Of a stretch of DNA of 33,263 nucleotides, positions 23,956 through 32,016 are shown piece after piece. Under the pieces are notes generated by a model. That model saw only the letters and a program-made list of their open reading frames with translations, had not been told where the DNA came from and searched no databases. The position numbers and the translations under genes were made by a program. Numbering within the stretch: the stretch's first letter is position 1; each line of letters opens with the position of its first letter. Source of the DNA: Methylobacterium sp. J-070 (GTDB taxonomy: Bacteria > Pseudomonadota > Alphaproteobacteria > Rhizobiales > Beijerinckiaceae); the NCBI RefSeq assembly GCF_022829385.1, contig NZ_JAKSXX010000231.1, positions 1-33,263 on the forward strand, written 5' to 3'.

Positions 23956-24645
23956 TCAGCGGCGCGCGACGAAGCGACGAAGCTTGCCGGGGCCATCCTT
24001 CGTGATGGCCTTGCCGTGCCCAAACGCGACGGCCTGGAAGTCGAGCGCCGCGAGCTTGCGTTGGCTGGCCCGCCCTTCTGCTTCGTTCTCGAACGCGATC
24101 GGGTCGCTCACACCCAGGATGTTGATGAACGTATCGCCGCCGAGCAGGAGCCGTCCGCCTCGCCACATCAGAGCGACCTGTCCGGCGCAATGACCGGGTA
24201 CGTGTATCGCGTGCAAGCCACCCAAGATCGGCAGCGTCTCACCGTCAGCGATGTGCTGGTCGATCGGGAATGGCTGCATGCGCTCGTTCTGATCCCAAAC
24301 AAGCTTGTACATCAGTGCGTGCACGAGGCCGGGCGCAGGGGCCATCGGCCGGAACGGGCCGCCGCTTTCTGCCAGGGGAGCGTCGGCGGCATGCATGTAG
24401 GTCCGTGCACCCGTCGCGCGGATGATGGCGGCCGCGCTCCCGATGTGATCGGGATGCACGTGCGTGAAGACGAGGTGCTTCAGGTCTGAGGGACGCCGAC
24501 CGAGTTTGCTGATCGCGTCGAAGACGATCTGCTCCTTGCCGGAGAAGCCCGCGTCGATCAGGGCCAGTTCCTCACCCTGACGCAGCAGGATGGCGTTGCC
24601 GTTGCCCAGCGCCAACAGCCAAGCATCCTCGACGATCTGCTGCAT
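23956..24645 (-). CDS. MBL-fold metallo-hydrolase
   Basis: The product is 229 residues from the ATG at 24645, which has AGAGG eight bases upstream; in-frame ATGs at 24651 and 24684 are also possible. 'FTHVHPDHIG' near residue 60 is the HxHxDH zinc motif. 'HVPGHCAGQVALMW', 'LLLGGDTF' and 'VAFGHGKAI' supply the further ligands and strands of the metallo-beta-lactamase fold. It probably hydrolyses an ester, lactone or thioester; the substrate is unknown. It is divergent from the TetR gene, with two operator-like palindromes between them, so it is the likely target of that repressor. Confidence 0.9.
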   Translation of the reverse strand: MQQIVEDAWLLALGNGNAILLRQGEELALIDAGFSGKEQIVFDAISKLGRRPSDLKHLVFTHVHPDHIGSAAAIIRATGARTYMHAADAPLAESGGPFRPMAPAPGLVHALMYKLVWDQNERMQPFPIDQHIADGETLPILGGLHAIHVPGHCAGQVALMWRGGRLLLGGDTFINILGVSDPIAFENEAEGRASQRKLAALDFQAVAFGHGKAITKDGPGKLRRFVARR

Positions 24646-24698
24646 GATCATGGCCTCTGCGTCTTCGCCCTGGCTGAGATGCACTCTCGCCAGGACCG

Positions 24699-24715
24699 TG
24701 TTACCATTGGCAACA
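24699..24715. promoter_or_regulatory. Operator-like palindrome 1
   Basis: TGTTACCATTGGCAACA is a 17-bp near-perfect inverted repeat. It lies between the divergent MBL and TetR genes and matches the second copy at 24725, with centres 26 bp apart. A TetR-type repressor site is inferred. Confidence 0.65.
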
Positions 24716-24724
24716 TACGCTCAA

Positions 24725-24741
24725 TGTTACCACCGTCAACA
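24725..24741. promoter_or_regulatory. Operator-like palindrome 2
   Basis: TGTTACCACCGTCAACA shares the first eight bases and the AACA end of the copy at 24699-24715. It lies 17 bp before the GTG start of the TetR gene, so binding would block its own transcription. Confidence 0.6.
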
Positions 24742-24758
24742 CACCGCACGAGGTTCTC

Positions 24759-25406
24759 GTGAACACAGTCGCGTCAGCAGCCCCGTACCACCACGGCGAT
24801 CTGCGCCGTGCCCTTCTCGACAGCGCCACGGCGATCCTGACGGAGACGGGGCGGTGGGACTTCTCGCTGCGCGAAGTCGCCCGCCGCGCCGGGGTGAGCC
24901 ATGCAGCGTCCTACCGGCATTTCACGGATAAGGAGGCGCTGATCGCCGCGGTGGCACTCACGGGTTACGAGACGCTGAATACCCGCATGACCACTGCGAT
25001 TGATGAGGCCACGGGTGCGGTCGGGACCCTGCGGGCCATCGGGCAAGCCTACATCGGGTTTGGCGTGGCGAACCCCGCCCTCTACCGGCTGATGTTCGGT
25101 CAAGCCCTGCCCAGCATCGAGGGCCTTCCGCCAGCGGTATTGGCTGTCCTGACCGAGGCGCGTGCGGTGCTGCGGGGCGTGATCCTGGCCGGTGCACGCG
25201 CGGGCGCATTCGCGATCGACCCGGAGGATGAGCAGGAGGTCTCGGTGGCGGTCGTCACCGCATGGTCGCTCGTTCACGGGTTCACGCTGCTGACGATCGA
25301 CCGTGTGGTGGACCGCGAGGTTCGCCCCCAAGTGATCGACCCCTTAGCGGCCCGCGTGGCCGAGCGCTTGATCATCGGCCTGTTGCCGACACAAGGTAGA
25401 AAATAG
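24759..25406 (+). CDS. TetR/AcrR family transcriptional regulator
   Basis: The GTG start at 24759 has GAGG five bases upstream. The 215 residues open with a TetR DNA-binding domain: 'HHGDLRRALLDSATAILTET', 'FSLREVARRAGVSHAASYRHFTDKEALI'. The C-terminal two thirds is a ligand-binding helical domain of the WHG/TetR_C_13-like type ('AIGQAYIGFGVANPALYRLMFG'). It very likely represses itself and the divergent MBL hydrolase through the twin palindromes. The inducer is unknown. Confidence 0.9.
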   Translation: MNTVASAAPYHHGDLRRALLDSATAILTETGRWDFSLREVARRAGVSHAASYRHFTDKEALIAAVALTGYETLNTRMTTAIDEATGAVGTLRAIGQAYIGFGVANPALYRLMFGQALPSIEGLPPAVLAVLTEARAVLRGVILAGARAGAFAIDPEDEQEVSVAVVTAWSLVHGFTLLTIDRVVDREVRPQVIDPLAARVAERLIIGLLPTQGRK

Positions 25407-25830
25407 GTTTGATGCTGGTTCGCCTGCGGATCGGGATCGCCCGAGCGCAAGCAGGCGGTGATGTCCGCGTTAGCGTATGCGACGCCGGAAACCAGACAGT
25501 CTCTTATCCACCCAACCCGGTCACGCGATCCGCCCCCGGCATCCGCATTAAGCGGAAAATGCCCAGGCTCATTCCCGGTGGCGCATCGCATCGACCAGCG
25601 AAGCGAAGGCCGTCGTGGTCGGTGCGTCAAAGAGGGTTGGCCCCCCGCCGATCCGCGCGTTCCGCTTTTCTCGGGCTTGGCGACATACAGCTTCACCTAG
25701 CGAATATGTCTTAGGACCAAGCTTGGTCGAGATCCTTCGTGGGCATGTGCAGGCCATGGAACGTGCCAGGGTGGCTTCTGGACGACGAAACCAAGAATCA
25801 CGAGGCATGAATTCCGGGGCAGCGGGACAA
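25407..25830. other. 424-bp stretch with no supported gene
   Basis: No frame on either strand looks like a protein. At 25715-25728 there is a perfect 14-bp palindrome, GACCAAGCTTGGTC, with no T run, whose role is unknown. Both flanking genes (TetR and LysR) converge toward this gap. Confidence 0.5.
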
Positions 25831-26778
25831 CTATCCAAATGCCCGGCCGGAACCGGGACCAGGGCTGGTCTGCCGGCCGTTGGGTAACCCTCGGTACCGC
25901 AAAGCCTCGACAATGAGCGCGAACGCCGGGGAATGCTGTCGACGGCTCGGGTAATAGAGGTGATAGCCCGGAAATGGGTCGCACCATCGCTCCAGCACCT
26001 GCACAAGCGTTCCCTCGTCGACATGCCCCATCACCATCCCCTCCGGCAGGTAAGCGAGACCGAAGCCGTCCAGGGCGGCGCGCAGGAGCATGCCGGCGTC
26101 GTTGAAGGTCAGTTGCCCTTCCACTCGGACCCGCGTCTCGCGACCGCCCTCGTCGAACTCCCAGGCATAGAGGCCGCCCAGCGTCGGCAGCCGGTGGTTG
26201 ATGCAGGTGTGGGACACGAGGTCCTGCGGGGCGCGCGGCTTCGTCCAGGTGGCGAAGTACGAGGGCGCGCCCACCACCGCCATCCGCATCGGCGGTCCGA
26301 TGGGGACGGCCACCATGTCCTTGGCGACGATGCCGCCCAGGCGTACGCCCGCGTCGAAGCGCTCGGCGACGATGTCGGTCAGGACGTAGTCCGTGACCAG
26401 CTCGACCTTGATGTCGGGATAGTCCCTCAGGAACGGCGCCAGCGCCGGCCAGACCACAGCGCCGGCGGCATAGCCGTCCGCGGTGATGCGAACGCTGCCG
26501 GAGGGCCGGTCACGCAGGTCGGTCAGCGCCGCCAGGCCGGCCTCGATCCCGTCGAGGTGCGGCCCGACCGTCTCCAGCAGCCGTTCGCCCGCCTGCGTCG
26601 GCGAGACGCTGCGGGTCGTACGCGTCAACAGCCGCAGGCCGAGGCGCTCCTCCAGCCCGCGCACCGTCTGGCTCAGAGCTGATTGCGACACCCCCAACTG
26701 CGCGGCCGCCCGGGTGAAGTTGCGCTCGCGCGCGACGGCCTGGAAGGCGACGAGATCGCCGATGTCTGCCCGCGCCAT
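25831..26778 (-). CDS. LysR family transcriptional regulator
   Basis: The 315 residues begin with the LysR winged helix-turn-helix ('VAFQAVARERNFTRAAAQLG', 'SQSALSQTVRGLEERLGLRLL', 'RTTRSVSPTQAGERLL'). The effector-binding domain follows, with 'GSVRITADGYAAG', 'ERFDAGVRLGG' and 'AALDGFGLAYLPEGMV', the branch that often controls nearby oxidoreductase genes. It is divergent from the tautomerase-cupin-SDR operon with 92 bp between, the usual LysR arrangement, so it probably activates that operon. Confidence 0.92.
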   Translation of the reverse strand: MARADIGDLVAFQAVARERNFTRAAAQLGVSQSALSQTVRGLEERLGLRLLTRTTRSVSPTQAGERLLETVGPHLDGIEAGLAALTDLRDRPSGSVRITADGYAAGAVVWPALAPFLRDYPDIKVELVTDYVLTDIVAERFDAGVRLGGIVAKDMVAVPIGPPMRMAVVGAPSYFATWTKPRAPQDLVSHTCINHRLPTLGGLYAWEFDEGGRETRVRVEGQLTFNDAGMLLRAALDGFGLAYLPEGMVMGHVDEGTLVQVLERWCDPFPGYHLYYPSRRQHSPAFALIVEALRYRGLPNGRQTSPGPGSGRAFG

Positions 26779-26870
26779 TCAGTAGCTCCGCTTATAACCT
26801 CATGCAGCTTCTAGCGGCTAATCGACCGCCCGGGCGAGACCTAGATTGCCGTCATGCACCGCGGCCTTCG

Positions 26871-27101
26871 ATGCCGCACGTCACCGTCAGGATCGCCTCG
26901 GGACGGACCGAGGCGCAGAAGTTCGAGCTCGCCGACGCGATCACGCGGGCTGTCGTCGCCGTCGCCGGTGTCGGCGAGGACGCCGTATCGGTCGGGATCG
27001 AGGACGTGGACCGCGTCGACTGGGTCGAGGCGGTCTACCGGCCCGAGATCCTGGCCAAGGCGGACACCCTCTACAAGAAGCCGGGATACGACCCGCTATG
27101 A
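26871..27101 (+). CDS. 4-oxalocrotonate tautomerase family protein
   Basis: I chose the ATG at 26871 so that the mature N-terminus is the catalytic proline (MPHVTVRIASGRTEAQK). The 76 residues follow the family pattern: strand, 'TEAQKFELADAITRAVV' helix, 'VSVGIEDVDRVDW' strand, short C-terminal helix. Such small proteins form hexamers that use Pro-1 as a general base on enol or keto acids, or dehalogenate. Its stop overlaps the start of the cupin gene (ATGA), so the two are coupled. Confidence 0.85.
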   Translation: MPHVTVRIASGRTEAQKFELADAITRAVVAVAGVGEDAVSVGIEDVDRVDWVEAVYRPEILAKADTLYKKPGYDPL

Positions 27102-27628
27102 CCGCAGCATCGACCGCCGCGATCCGGACGGTCCGTCCGTCCCTGGCCACCCTCCTCGTGGGGCTGGCCCTGCACACGGTCCCCGTCCGCGCCGCGGACG
27201 AGGCCGCCCCCGGCGAGGTGACGGTCATCCGTGCGGGGTCGCGGCCCACCGTGAAAGGACCAGCCGAGCGCTTCACGGGCGCTGTGCGCGTCGATGAACT
27301 GTTCGCCGTCCACCGGCCGTCGCGCGTCTCCGGCGGGAGCGTGACCTTCGAGCCGGGCGCGCGCTCGGCCTGGCATACGCACCCGTCCGGCCAGACGCTA
27401 ATCGTCACCGCCGGCGTTGGATGGGTGCAGCGGTGGGGCGGGCCGATCCTGGAGATGCGGCCGGGGGACGTCGTCTGGATCCCGCCCGGGGTCAAGCACT
27501 GGCACGGCGCCGCGGCGACCACCGGGGTGACCCACCTCGCCATTCAGGAAGCGGTCGACGGCCGGAACGTCGAGTGGCTGGAGAAGGTCACCGACGAGCA
27601 ATACGCGGGCATGCCGCACGCACCGTAA
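27098..27628 (+). CDS. Secreted cupin protein
   Basis: The start at 27098 lies inside the tautomerase stop. Residues 1-32 form a signal peptide ('LATLLVGLALHTVPVRA-AD'). The cupin motif 'GARSAWHTHPSGQTLIVTAG' supplies two His and Gln, and 'PPGVKHWHGA' the third His. The 176-residue protein resembles the carboxymuconolactone-decarboxylase-associated or quercetinase-like cupins of oxidoreductase operons, here exported to the periplasm. The reaction is unknown. Confidence 0.85.
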   Translation: MTAASTAAIRTVRPSLATLLVGLALHTVPVRAADEAAPGEVTVIRAGSRPTVKGPAERFTGAVRVDELFAVHRPSRVSGGSVTFEPGARSAWHTHPSGQTLIVTAGVGWVQRWGGPILEMRPGDVVWIPPGVKHWHGAAATTGVTHLAIQEAVDGRNVEWLEKVTDEQYAGMPHAP

Positions 27629-27710
27629 TCGAACCGCCCGAGCCGCGCCCCGAGGGCAGGCACGGTCCTTCCGAATAACCGCATCGACCGCACGAACCGG
27701 AGAGATCCGC

Positions 27711-28469
27711 ATGAACCCGACGTACGACTTCAAGGGACAGGTCGCCCTCGTCACCGGTGCGAGTTCCGGAATGGGGCTCGCGACCGCGCAGGCCTTCGCC
27801 GCCTCGGGCGCCTCGGTCGTCCTCAGCGACATCAACGAACAGGCCCTGCACCGGGCTACGGCGGAGATCACCGCGGCGGGCCACTCGGCCATCGCCGTCA
27901 CGTGCGACGTGACCGACGAGGGCCAGGCCGCCGCCCTTGTCGCGCGGGCGGTGTCCGAGTTCGGCCGCCTCGACATGGCCTACAACAACGCCGGCATCCT
28001 CGGTCCGATGGGCGACATGACCGAGGAGACGGGCGAGGGCTTCGACGCGGTCGTCGCCGTCAACCTGCGCGGCGTCTGGACCTGCATGAAGCACGAGCTC
28101 CTGCAGATGCGGAAGCAGGGGAGCGGAGCCATCGTGAACTGTTCGTCGCTCGGCGGCCTGGTCGGACTGCCGGGCCGGGCCGCCTACCACGCCTCGAAGC
28201 ACGGCGTGATCGGCCTGACCAAGGGTGCCGCCCTCGACAACGCGACGCGTGGCATCCGCGTGAACGCGATCTGCCCCGGCTGCATCGACACGCCGATGGG
28301 CGACGGCATCGACCCGGCCGCGATGAAGGAGTTCCTGAAGGACCAACCCATCGGCCGGATGGGTCGCGTCGAGGAGATCGCCAGCACGGTCCTGTGGCTG
28401 TGCAGCCCCGGGGCGAGCTTCGTCCTCGGCGTGGCGCTTCCTGTCGACGGCGGCTTCGTCGCCCACTGA
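27711..28469 (+). CDS. Short-chain dehydrogenase/reductase
   Basis: The 252 residues carry the classical SDR marks: TGASSGMG (15-22) for the cofactor, NNAG (92-95), Ser in 'NCSSLGG', and the catalytic pair in 'YHASK' (Y159, K163), with 'PGCIDTPM' and a typical C-terminal 'SFVLGVALPVDGGF'. Asp at the end of strand 2 ('LSDINE') favours NAD+ over NADP+. Substrate unknown. It is 83 bp after the cupin and likely the last intact gene of the LysR-controlled operon. GGAGAG precedes the ATG. Confidence 0.92.
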   Translation: MNPTYDFKGQVALVTGASSGMGLATAQAFAASGASVVLSDINEQALHRATAEITAAGHSAIAVTCDVTDEGQAAALVARAVSEFGRLDMAYNNAGILGPMGDMTEETGEGFDAVVAVNLRGVWTCMKHELLQMRKQGSGAIVNCSSLGGLVGLPGRAAYHASKHGVIGLTKGAALDNATRGIRVNAICPGCIDTPMGDGIDPAAMKEFLKDQPIGRMGRVEEIASTVLWLCSPGASFVLGVALPVDGGFVAH

Positions 28470-28499
28470 GCGGCGCTCGGCCACCCCAACCTGGACCTC

Positions 28500-29067
28500 A
28501 TGAAGGGTAGCGCGGGCATGAATCCCGACGACGTCCAGATCCTGTTCGCGCACCTCCAGACCTCGCTCGTCGCCGGCAGCCGAACGGTCCCGCCCGAGGC
28601 CCTGGCCGGGGCGGCGACCGCCCTCGCGGAGGTCGGTGCTGCGCTCGGGCTGCCGATGACCTTCGCCGTGGTCCCGGAGCGGGGGGACCTCGTCCCGGGA
28701 CTGGCGGCGCATGCGAACGAGGCCACCACGTTCCCGCGCCATGCGGCGAGCCCGTTCCTCGACCCGGCGACGCGGGAGACTCTGGCCGCGAACGGGCGCG
28801 GGACCCTCGTCGTCGCCCTTCGCCACGGAGGTGGCGACCCTGAACGCATGCCTCGACGCGATGGCGGCGGGCTACGCCGTGCATCTGCCCGTCGATGCGA
28901 CCGGCGGTTTGCCGGAGCGGACGGAAGCGGCGGCCCTGAGGCAGGTCGAACGTGCCGGAGGCGTCGTCACCTGCGTCCGCAGCCTGGCCTCCCGGCTCGC
29001 GCCGGACTTCGCCGTCCCGCCGGGCCTGAACGTCTTCGCCACGCTGCAGGCCGGCCTGCCGACCTGA
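28500..29067 (+). pseudogene. Isochorismatase-like hydrolase, frameshifted
   Basis: From 28500 (alternative ATG 28518) the frame reads 'MNPDDVQILFAHLQTSLVAG', 'PMTFAVVPERG' and 'RGTLVVA'. At 28816-28819 two bases are missing, and the match resumes in another frame: 'FATEVATLNACLDAMAAGYA', 'VHLPVDATGGLPERTEAAALRQVERAGGVV', ending at 29067. The usual catalytic Asp of the family is His here (CAC at 28551-28553; 'FAHLQ' for 'FADLQ'), and the Cys of 'TEVCV' is absent ('TEVAT'), which may be natural in this branch. It follows the SDR gene and probably belonged to its operon. Confidence 0.75.
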
Positions 29068-29124
29068 AACCCGAACCGGCGGCGGCATCGCCCGTCAGCC
29101 CGGAAGCCACGGAGTTCAACATGC

Positions 29125-30001
29125 GAGGCAATCAAGCCGGTGGAGGAGAGGCCGGTTCCCCAGGGCGGCACCGTCCCCGGCGAGCGCCTCGCGCCCACAC
29201 ATCCGTTCTCGCCCGCCATGCCGGCGTTCCGGGGGGCGGTCATGCGCGAGGCCGACATGTGCCGTCACCCCCGTCGACCAGATGATCTGCCGCATCAAGT
29301 TCCGGCGGATGCGCTACGAGCGCACCCTGACCCCCGTCGGCATGGACCGACCGACCCTCGTTCAGCCCGGGTACGGCGGCGGCGTGAACTGGGGCAGCGT
29401 CTCGGTCGACTTCGACCACGGGATCATGGTCGCGGCCTGGATGAACCTGCCGACGCAGGCCCAACTCATCACCCGCGCCCAGGCCAAGGAGAAAGGCCTG
29501 AAGATCGCCGACGGAATGGGACCCGTCCCGACCGACGCACCGATGGAGGACACGCCCTATGGTGCCGTGCTCGGGCCGTTCCTGTCGCCGCTCGGAGCGC
29601 CGTGCAGCGCGCCACCCTGGGGGTTGATGACCGCGGTCGACCTCGGAACCGGTCGGGTGATCTGGAGCAAGCCGTTCGGCACGGCCTACGACACCGGCCC
29701 GCTCGGCATCCGTTCGCACCTGCCCCTTCCGATGGGCGTCCCCTTCTCGGGCGGGGCGATCACGACCCGCGGGGGCTTGGTCTTCATCGCGGCGTCCGTC
29801 GAGCAGGCGTTCCGCGCCTACGACGTCGCGACCGGCGAGGAGGTGTGGAAGGTGCGCCTCCCGGCGGGTGGCCAGGCGACGCCGATGACCTACCGCTCAC
29901 CTAAGAGCGGGCGGCAGTTCGTGGTCATCGCGGCCGGCGGCAAGCCGACGCTGAAGACGAAGCAGGGCACCAAGATCGTGGCCTACGCACTGCCTCGCTG
30001 A
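29125..30001 (+). pseudogene. Membrane-bound PQQ-dependent dehydrogenase, C-terminal remnant
   Basis: The remnant begins abruptly in the middle of the protein ('AIKPVEERPVPQGG', 'GERLAPTHPFS') and continues, after a 2-nt loss near 29260, in another frame: 'VTPVDQMICRIKFRRMRYE', 'LVQPGYGGGVNWGSVSV', 'AVDLGTGRVIWSKPFGTA', 'GGLVFIAAS', ending '...IVAYALPR'. These are the C-terminal beta-propeller blades of glucose/quinate/shikimate-type PQQ dehydrogenases, quinoprotein enzymes that oxidise sugars or alcohols in the periplasm. About 500 N-terminal residues, including the membrane helices, are absent, so it cannot function. Confidence 0.85.
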
Positions 30002-30059
30002 GGCGCTCGATGGAACTCGGGCGTCGAAGAATGGCATGTCGGAAAAGGAATTGAGAGCG

Positions 30060-30776
30060 ATGCGTCCGAGGATCATCTGCCACATGGTGACGTCCATCGA
30101 CGGACGCCTCCATCCCAGCCGGTTCACCGTCCCTGTGGCCGGCGTGGACAAGGACAGGCTGCGGCGGCACTACGACGAGGTCTCGCCCCGACTCGGTGCC
30201 CGGGGCTGGATGTGCGGTCGCGTGACCATGCAGGAGATCTCGAAGGGGAAGGGCCGGACGGTTACCAGCCCCGGCATCACCTCGCGCGAGGCGTTCGTCG
30301 GCGACCGTGGGGACCGGGACCTTGCGGTCGCCATCGACCCGAACGGCAAGGTCCACTACGGACAGGATCACCTGCACGGCGACCACGCCGTGGCCGTCCT
30401 CTCGGAAGGGGTGTCGGACACCTACCTGGCGGAGTTGCTTGAGGACGGCGTGTCCTACGTCTTCGCCGGCCCGGACGGACGGGACCTCGCCAAGGCCATG
30501 GACGCGCTTGGCGAGACGTTCGGCGTGGAGACCTTGCTGCTGGAAGGGGGCGCCGGCATCAACGGCGCCTTCCTGAAGGCCGGGCTGATCGACGAGATCA
30601 GCGTGCTCATCCAGCCGGCCGTCGACGGCCTCGCAGGCGTGCAGAGCATCTTCGAGTACCGGGGCGGGCCTGACGAGCGGCCGGGTGCCGGACAGGCCCT
30701 CCGGCATATGTCCACGGAGACGCTCGAAGGCGGGATGGTGTGGCTGCGGTACCGGGTGGAGCAGGCTCCGACCTGA
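30060..30776 (+). CDS. Dihydrofolate-reductase-like (RibD C-terminal) protein
   Basis: The product is 238 residues from ATG 30060 (MRPRIICHMVTSIDGRLHP); the start at 30036 adds eight residues, and both have purine-rich upstream bases. 'SIDGRLHPSRFTVP', 'GWMCGRVTMQEISKG' and 'ETLLLEGGAGINGAFLKAGLIDEISVLI' are the strands and phosphate-binding GG of the RibD C-terminal/DHFR-like reductase fold. Members reduce pyrimidine or folate-like substrates with NADPH. No riboflavin genes are nearby, so the substrate is open. Confidence 0.85.
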   Translation: MRPRIICHMVTSIDGRLHPSRFTVPVAGVDKDRLRRHYDEVSPRLGARGWMCGRVTMQEISKGKGRTVTSPGITSREAFVGDRGDRDLAVAIDPNGKVHYGQDHLHGDHAVAVLSEGVSDTYLAELLEDGVSYVFAGPDGRDLAKAMDALGETFGVETLLLEGGAGINGAFLKAGLIDEISVLIQPAVDGLAGVQSIFEYRGGPDERPGAGQALRHMSTETLEGGMVWLRYRVEQAPT

Positions 30777-30916
30777 TCCAAGTGGTCTGAACAGCACTCG
30801 TGACGTGAGGAGCCCAGCGGTACGAGACGGTACCTAATCGGGGCTTTGCCCGTGCCATTTCTAGTGCCCTGCCAGAAAAAAGCCGAGTCCCGCCCAGGGG
30901 ATCGATGGTTTGGACG

Positions 30917-30959
30917 GACCGTTATGAGCGGTCGGCTCCAACCGTTGAGCTACAGGCCG
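30917..30959 (-). tRNA. tRNA-like fragment, CAU anticodon, 3' end missing
   Basis: On the minus strand the sequence reads a GGCCTG acceptor-like start, TA, D-arm GCTC...GAGC, and anticodon stem GACCG with loop CTCATAA and CGGTC (CAT at 30924-30926). This is the first two thirds of a tRNA-Met/Ile2-type molecule. No T arm or acceptor 3' strand follows. Instead a GTCCGTCC...GGGCGGGAC hairpin leads to TCGGC and a T run (30877-30882 on the plus strand). It is not a working tRNA as written. Confidence 0.55.
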
Positions 30960-31017
30960 CTCAACAACGAGAAACCCGCCCCAATCTGTACCCGGCCGGT
31001 TTTGCAGGATGTCCTCC

Positions 31018-31368
31018 CTATGCGACCAGCTCTTGCAGTGGCTTCCCCTTCTCGACGACGTAGACCGAAAAGACCGTGATGGTCCTGTCGCCGATCACGG
31101 TGTAGCCCGAGTGATGGGCGCCGCGCGGGATAATGCCGTTCTCGCCTGGGACGCGCTCCCGTGGCGGCCGGCCGGGCTCCTGCACCGTGCCGCCCTCCAG
31201 CACGAAGAACGTCTCCTCGCCGTGATGGAAGTGACGCGGTGACGTCGCGCCCGGCCGGAACTCGACCAGCTGTGTGATGATCTCAAGGTGATCGGAGGCG
31301 GTGACCGGCGACCGGCTGAGCTCAATTCGCTTGATCGCCGGAGCAGGTTCAGGGTCCGAGTCCACCAT
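31018..31368 (-). CDS. Cupin-domain protein
   Basis: It starts at 31368 (MVDSDPEPAPAIKRIELSRS), with GAGGGG just upstream; the frame runs back to 31437 but that N-terminus looks random. The product is 116 residues with the cupin metal site 'PGATSPRHFHHGEETFFVLEGG' (three His and Glu) and 'PRGAHHSGY', then 'ITVFSVYVVEKG'. Small single-domain cupins of this type include quercetinase-like and sugar-epimerase-like proteins; function unknown. A 41-residue basic ORF ends seven bases before it. Confidence 0.8.
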   Translation of the reverse strand: MVDSDPEPAPAIKRIELSRSPVTASDHLEIITQLVEFRPGATSPRHFHHGEETFFVLEGGTVQEPGRPPRERVPGENGIIPRGAHHSGYTVIGDRTITVFSVYVVEKGKPLQELVA

Positions 31369-31375
31369 TTGCCCC

Positions 31376-31501
31376 TCAGGATCGACGCCGGATGGTGCGG
31401 AGCCAACGCCGGAAGCGGATCCAGCGCGTCTGAACAAGCACGCGGATCAACGTGCTCCGGCGCATCGGCGGCTTCCTGGGCGGTGGCAGCTCAACCGGCA
31501 T
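31376..31501 (-). CDS. Possible 41-aa basic peptide upstream of the cupin
   Basis: The frame opens MPVELPPPRKPPM, continues 'RRSTLIRVLVQTRWIRFRRW' and ends RRRS, giving 41 residues that are strongly basic with a hydrophobic/aromatic centre. Its TGA lies 7 bp before the cupin ATG, as in an operon. No ribosome-binding site is visible, so it may be chance. Confidence 0.3.
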   Translation of the reverse strand: MPVELPPPRKPPMRRSTLIRVLVQTRWIRFRRWLRTIRRRS

Positions 31502-31572
31502 CTTGAAAGCGTATCACAGAACGCAAAAAACCGTCCGACTTGCCGGCCGCACGAATACCGGCCGGCGGCGCC

Positions 31573-31857
31573 TCAGTGCCACGGCGGATCGAACCAAGCG
31601 CGTACAGTCGACGGGATCGGGCTCATTACCTCGGCCGTCGGCTTCGGTTGTGCAGCGATTGGCTTGGATGGTGCGTCGAGGCGCTTATTGGCAATCGCAC
31701 CAGTCATCGCCGGTTCGGACCAGCCGGCCACCTGTTTTTCCTGTTGCATGGCCGGAGTAGGCAATTTTCGTTCGACGCCCAGGTACGTCACAGTCAGCCC
31801 AACTCCGATCAAGACGAACGCAAGTCCGTCGACGATTAGGTGGCTGATCCTCGCCAT
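31573..31857 (-). CDS. Small single-pass membrane protein
   Basis: This 94-residue protein starts behind GGAG (MARISHLIVDGLAFVL). One membrane helix lies at about 8-28 ('VDGLAFVLIGVGLTVTYLGV'), then a polar Lys/Pro/Ala tail 'MQQEKQVAGWSEP', 'LDAPSKPIAAQPKPTAE'. It would sit in the inner membrane with the tail on one side. Function unknown. Confidence 0.65.
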   Translation of the reverse strand: MARISHLIVDGLAFVLIGVGLTVTYLGVERKLPTPAMQQEKQVAGWSEPAMTGAIANKRLDAPSKPIAAQPKPTAEVMSPIPSTVRAWFDPPWH

Positions 31858-32016
31858 CGCTCGTGCTCCAGTCTTGGAGAGCGACAGCTAGCGCCGAACA
31901 CTTAACGATCTGACGCCCTGAAACGAAAAACCGATCCGGCCTGCCGGCAGCTGATCTCGGCCTAGTTGGATCAATAGGCCAGTGTGCCATGATAGCTGCT
32001 GTCCTGGAGAGCGCCG

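Noticed and set aside
27588..28826. 412-aa minus-strand frame opposite the SDR gene
   Set aside because: Arg/Asp/Gly-rich sequence with no domain; it mirrors the well-supported SDR on the other strand.
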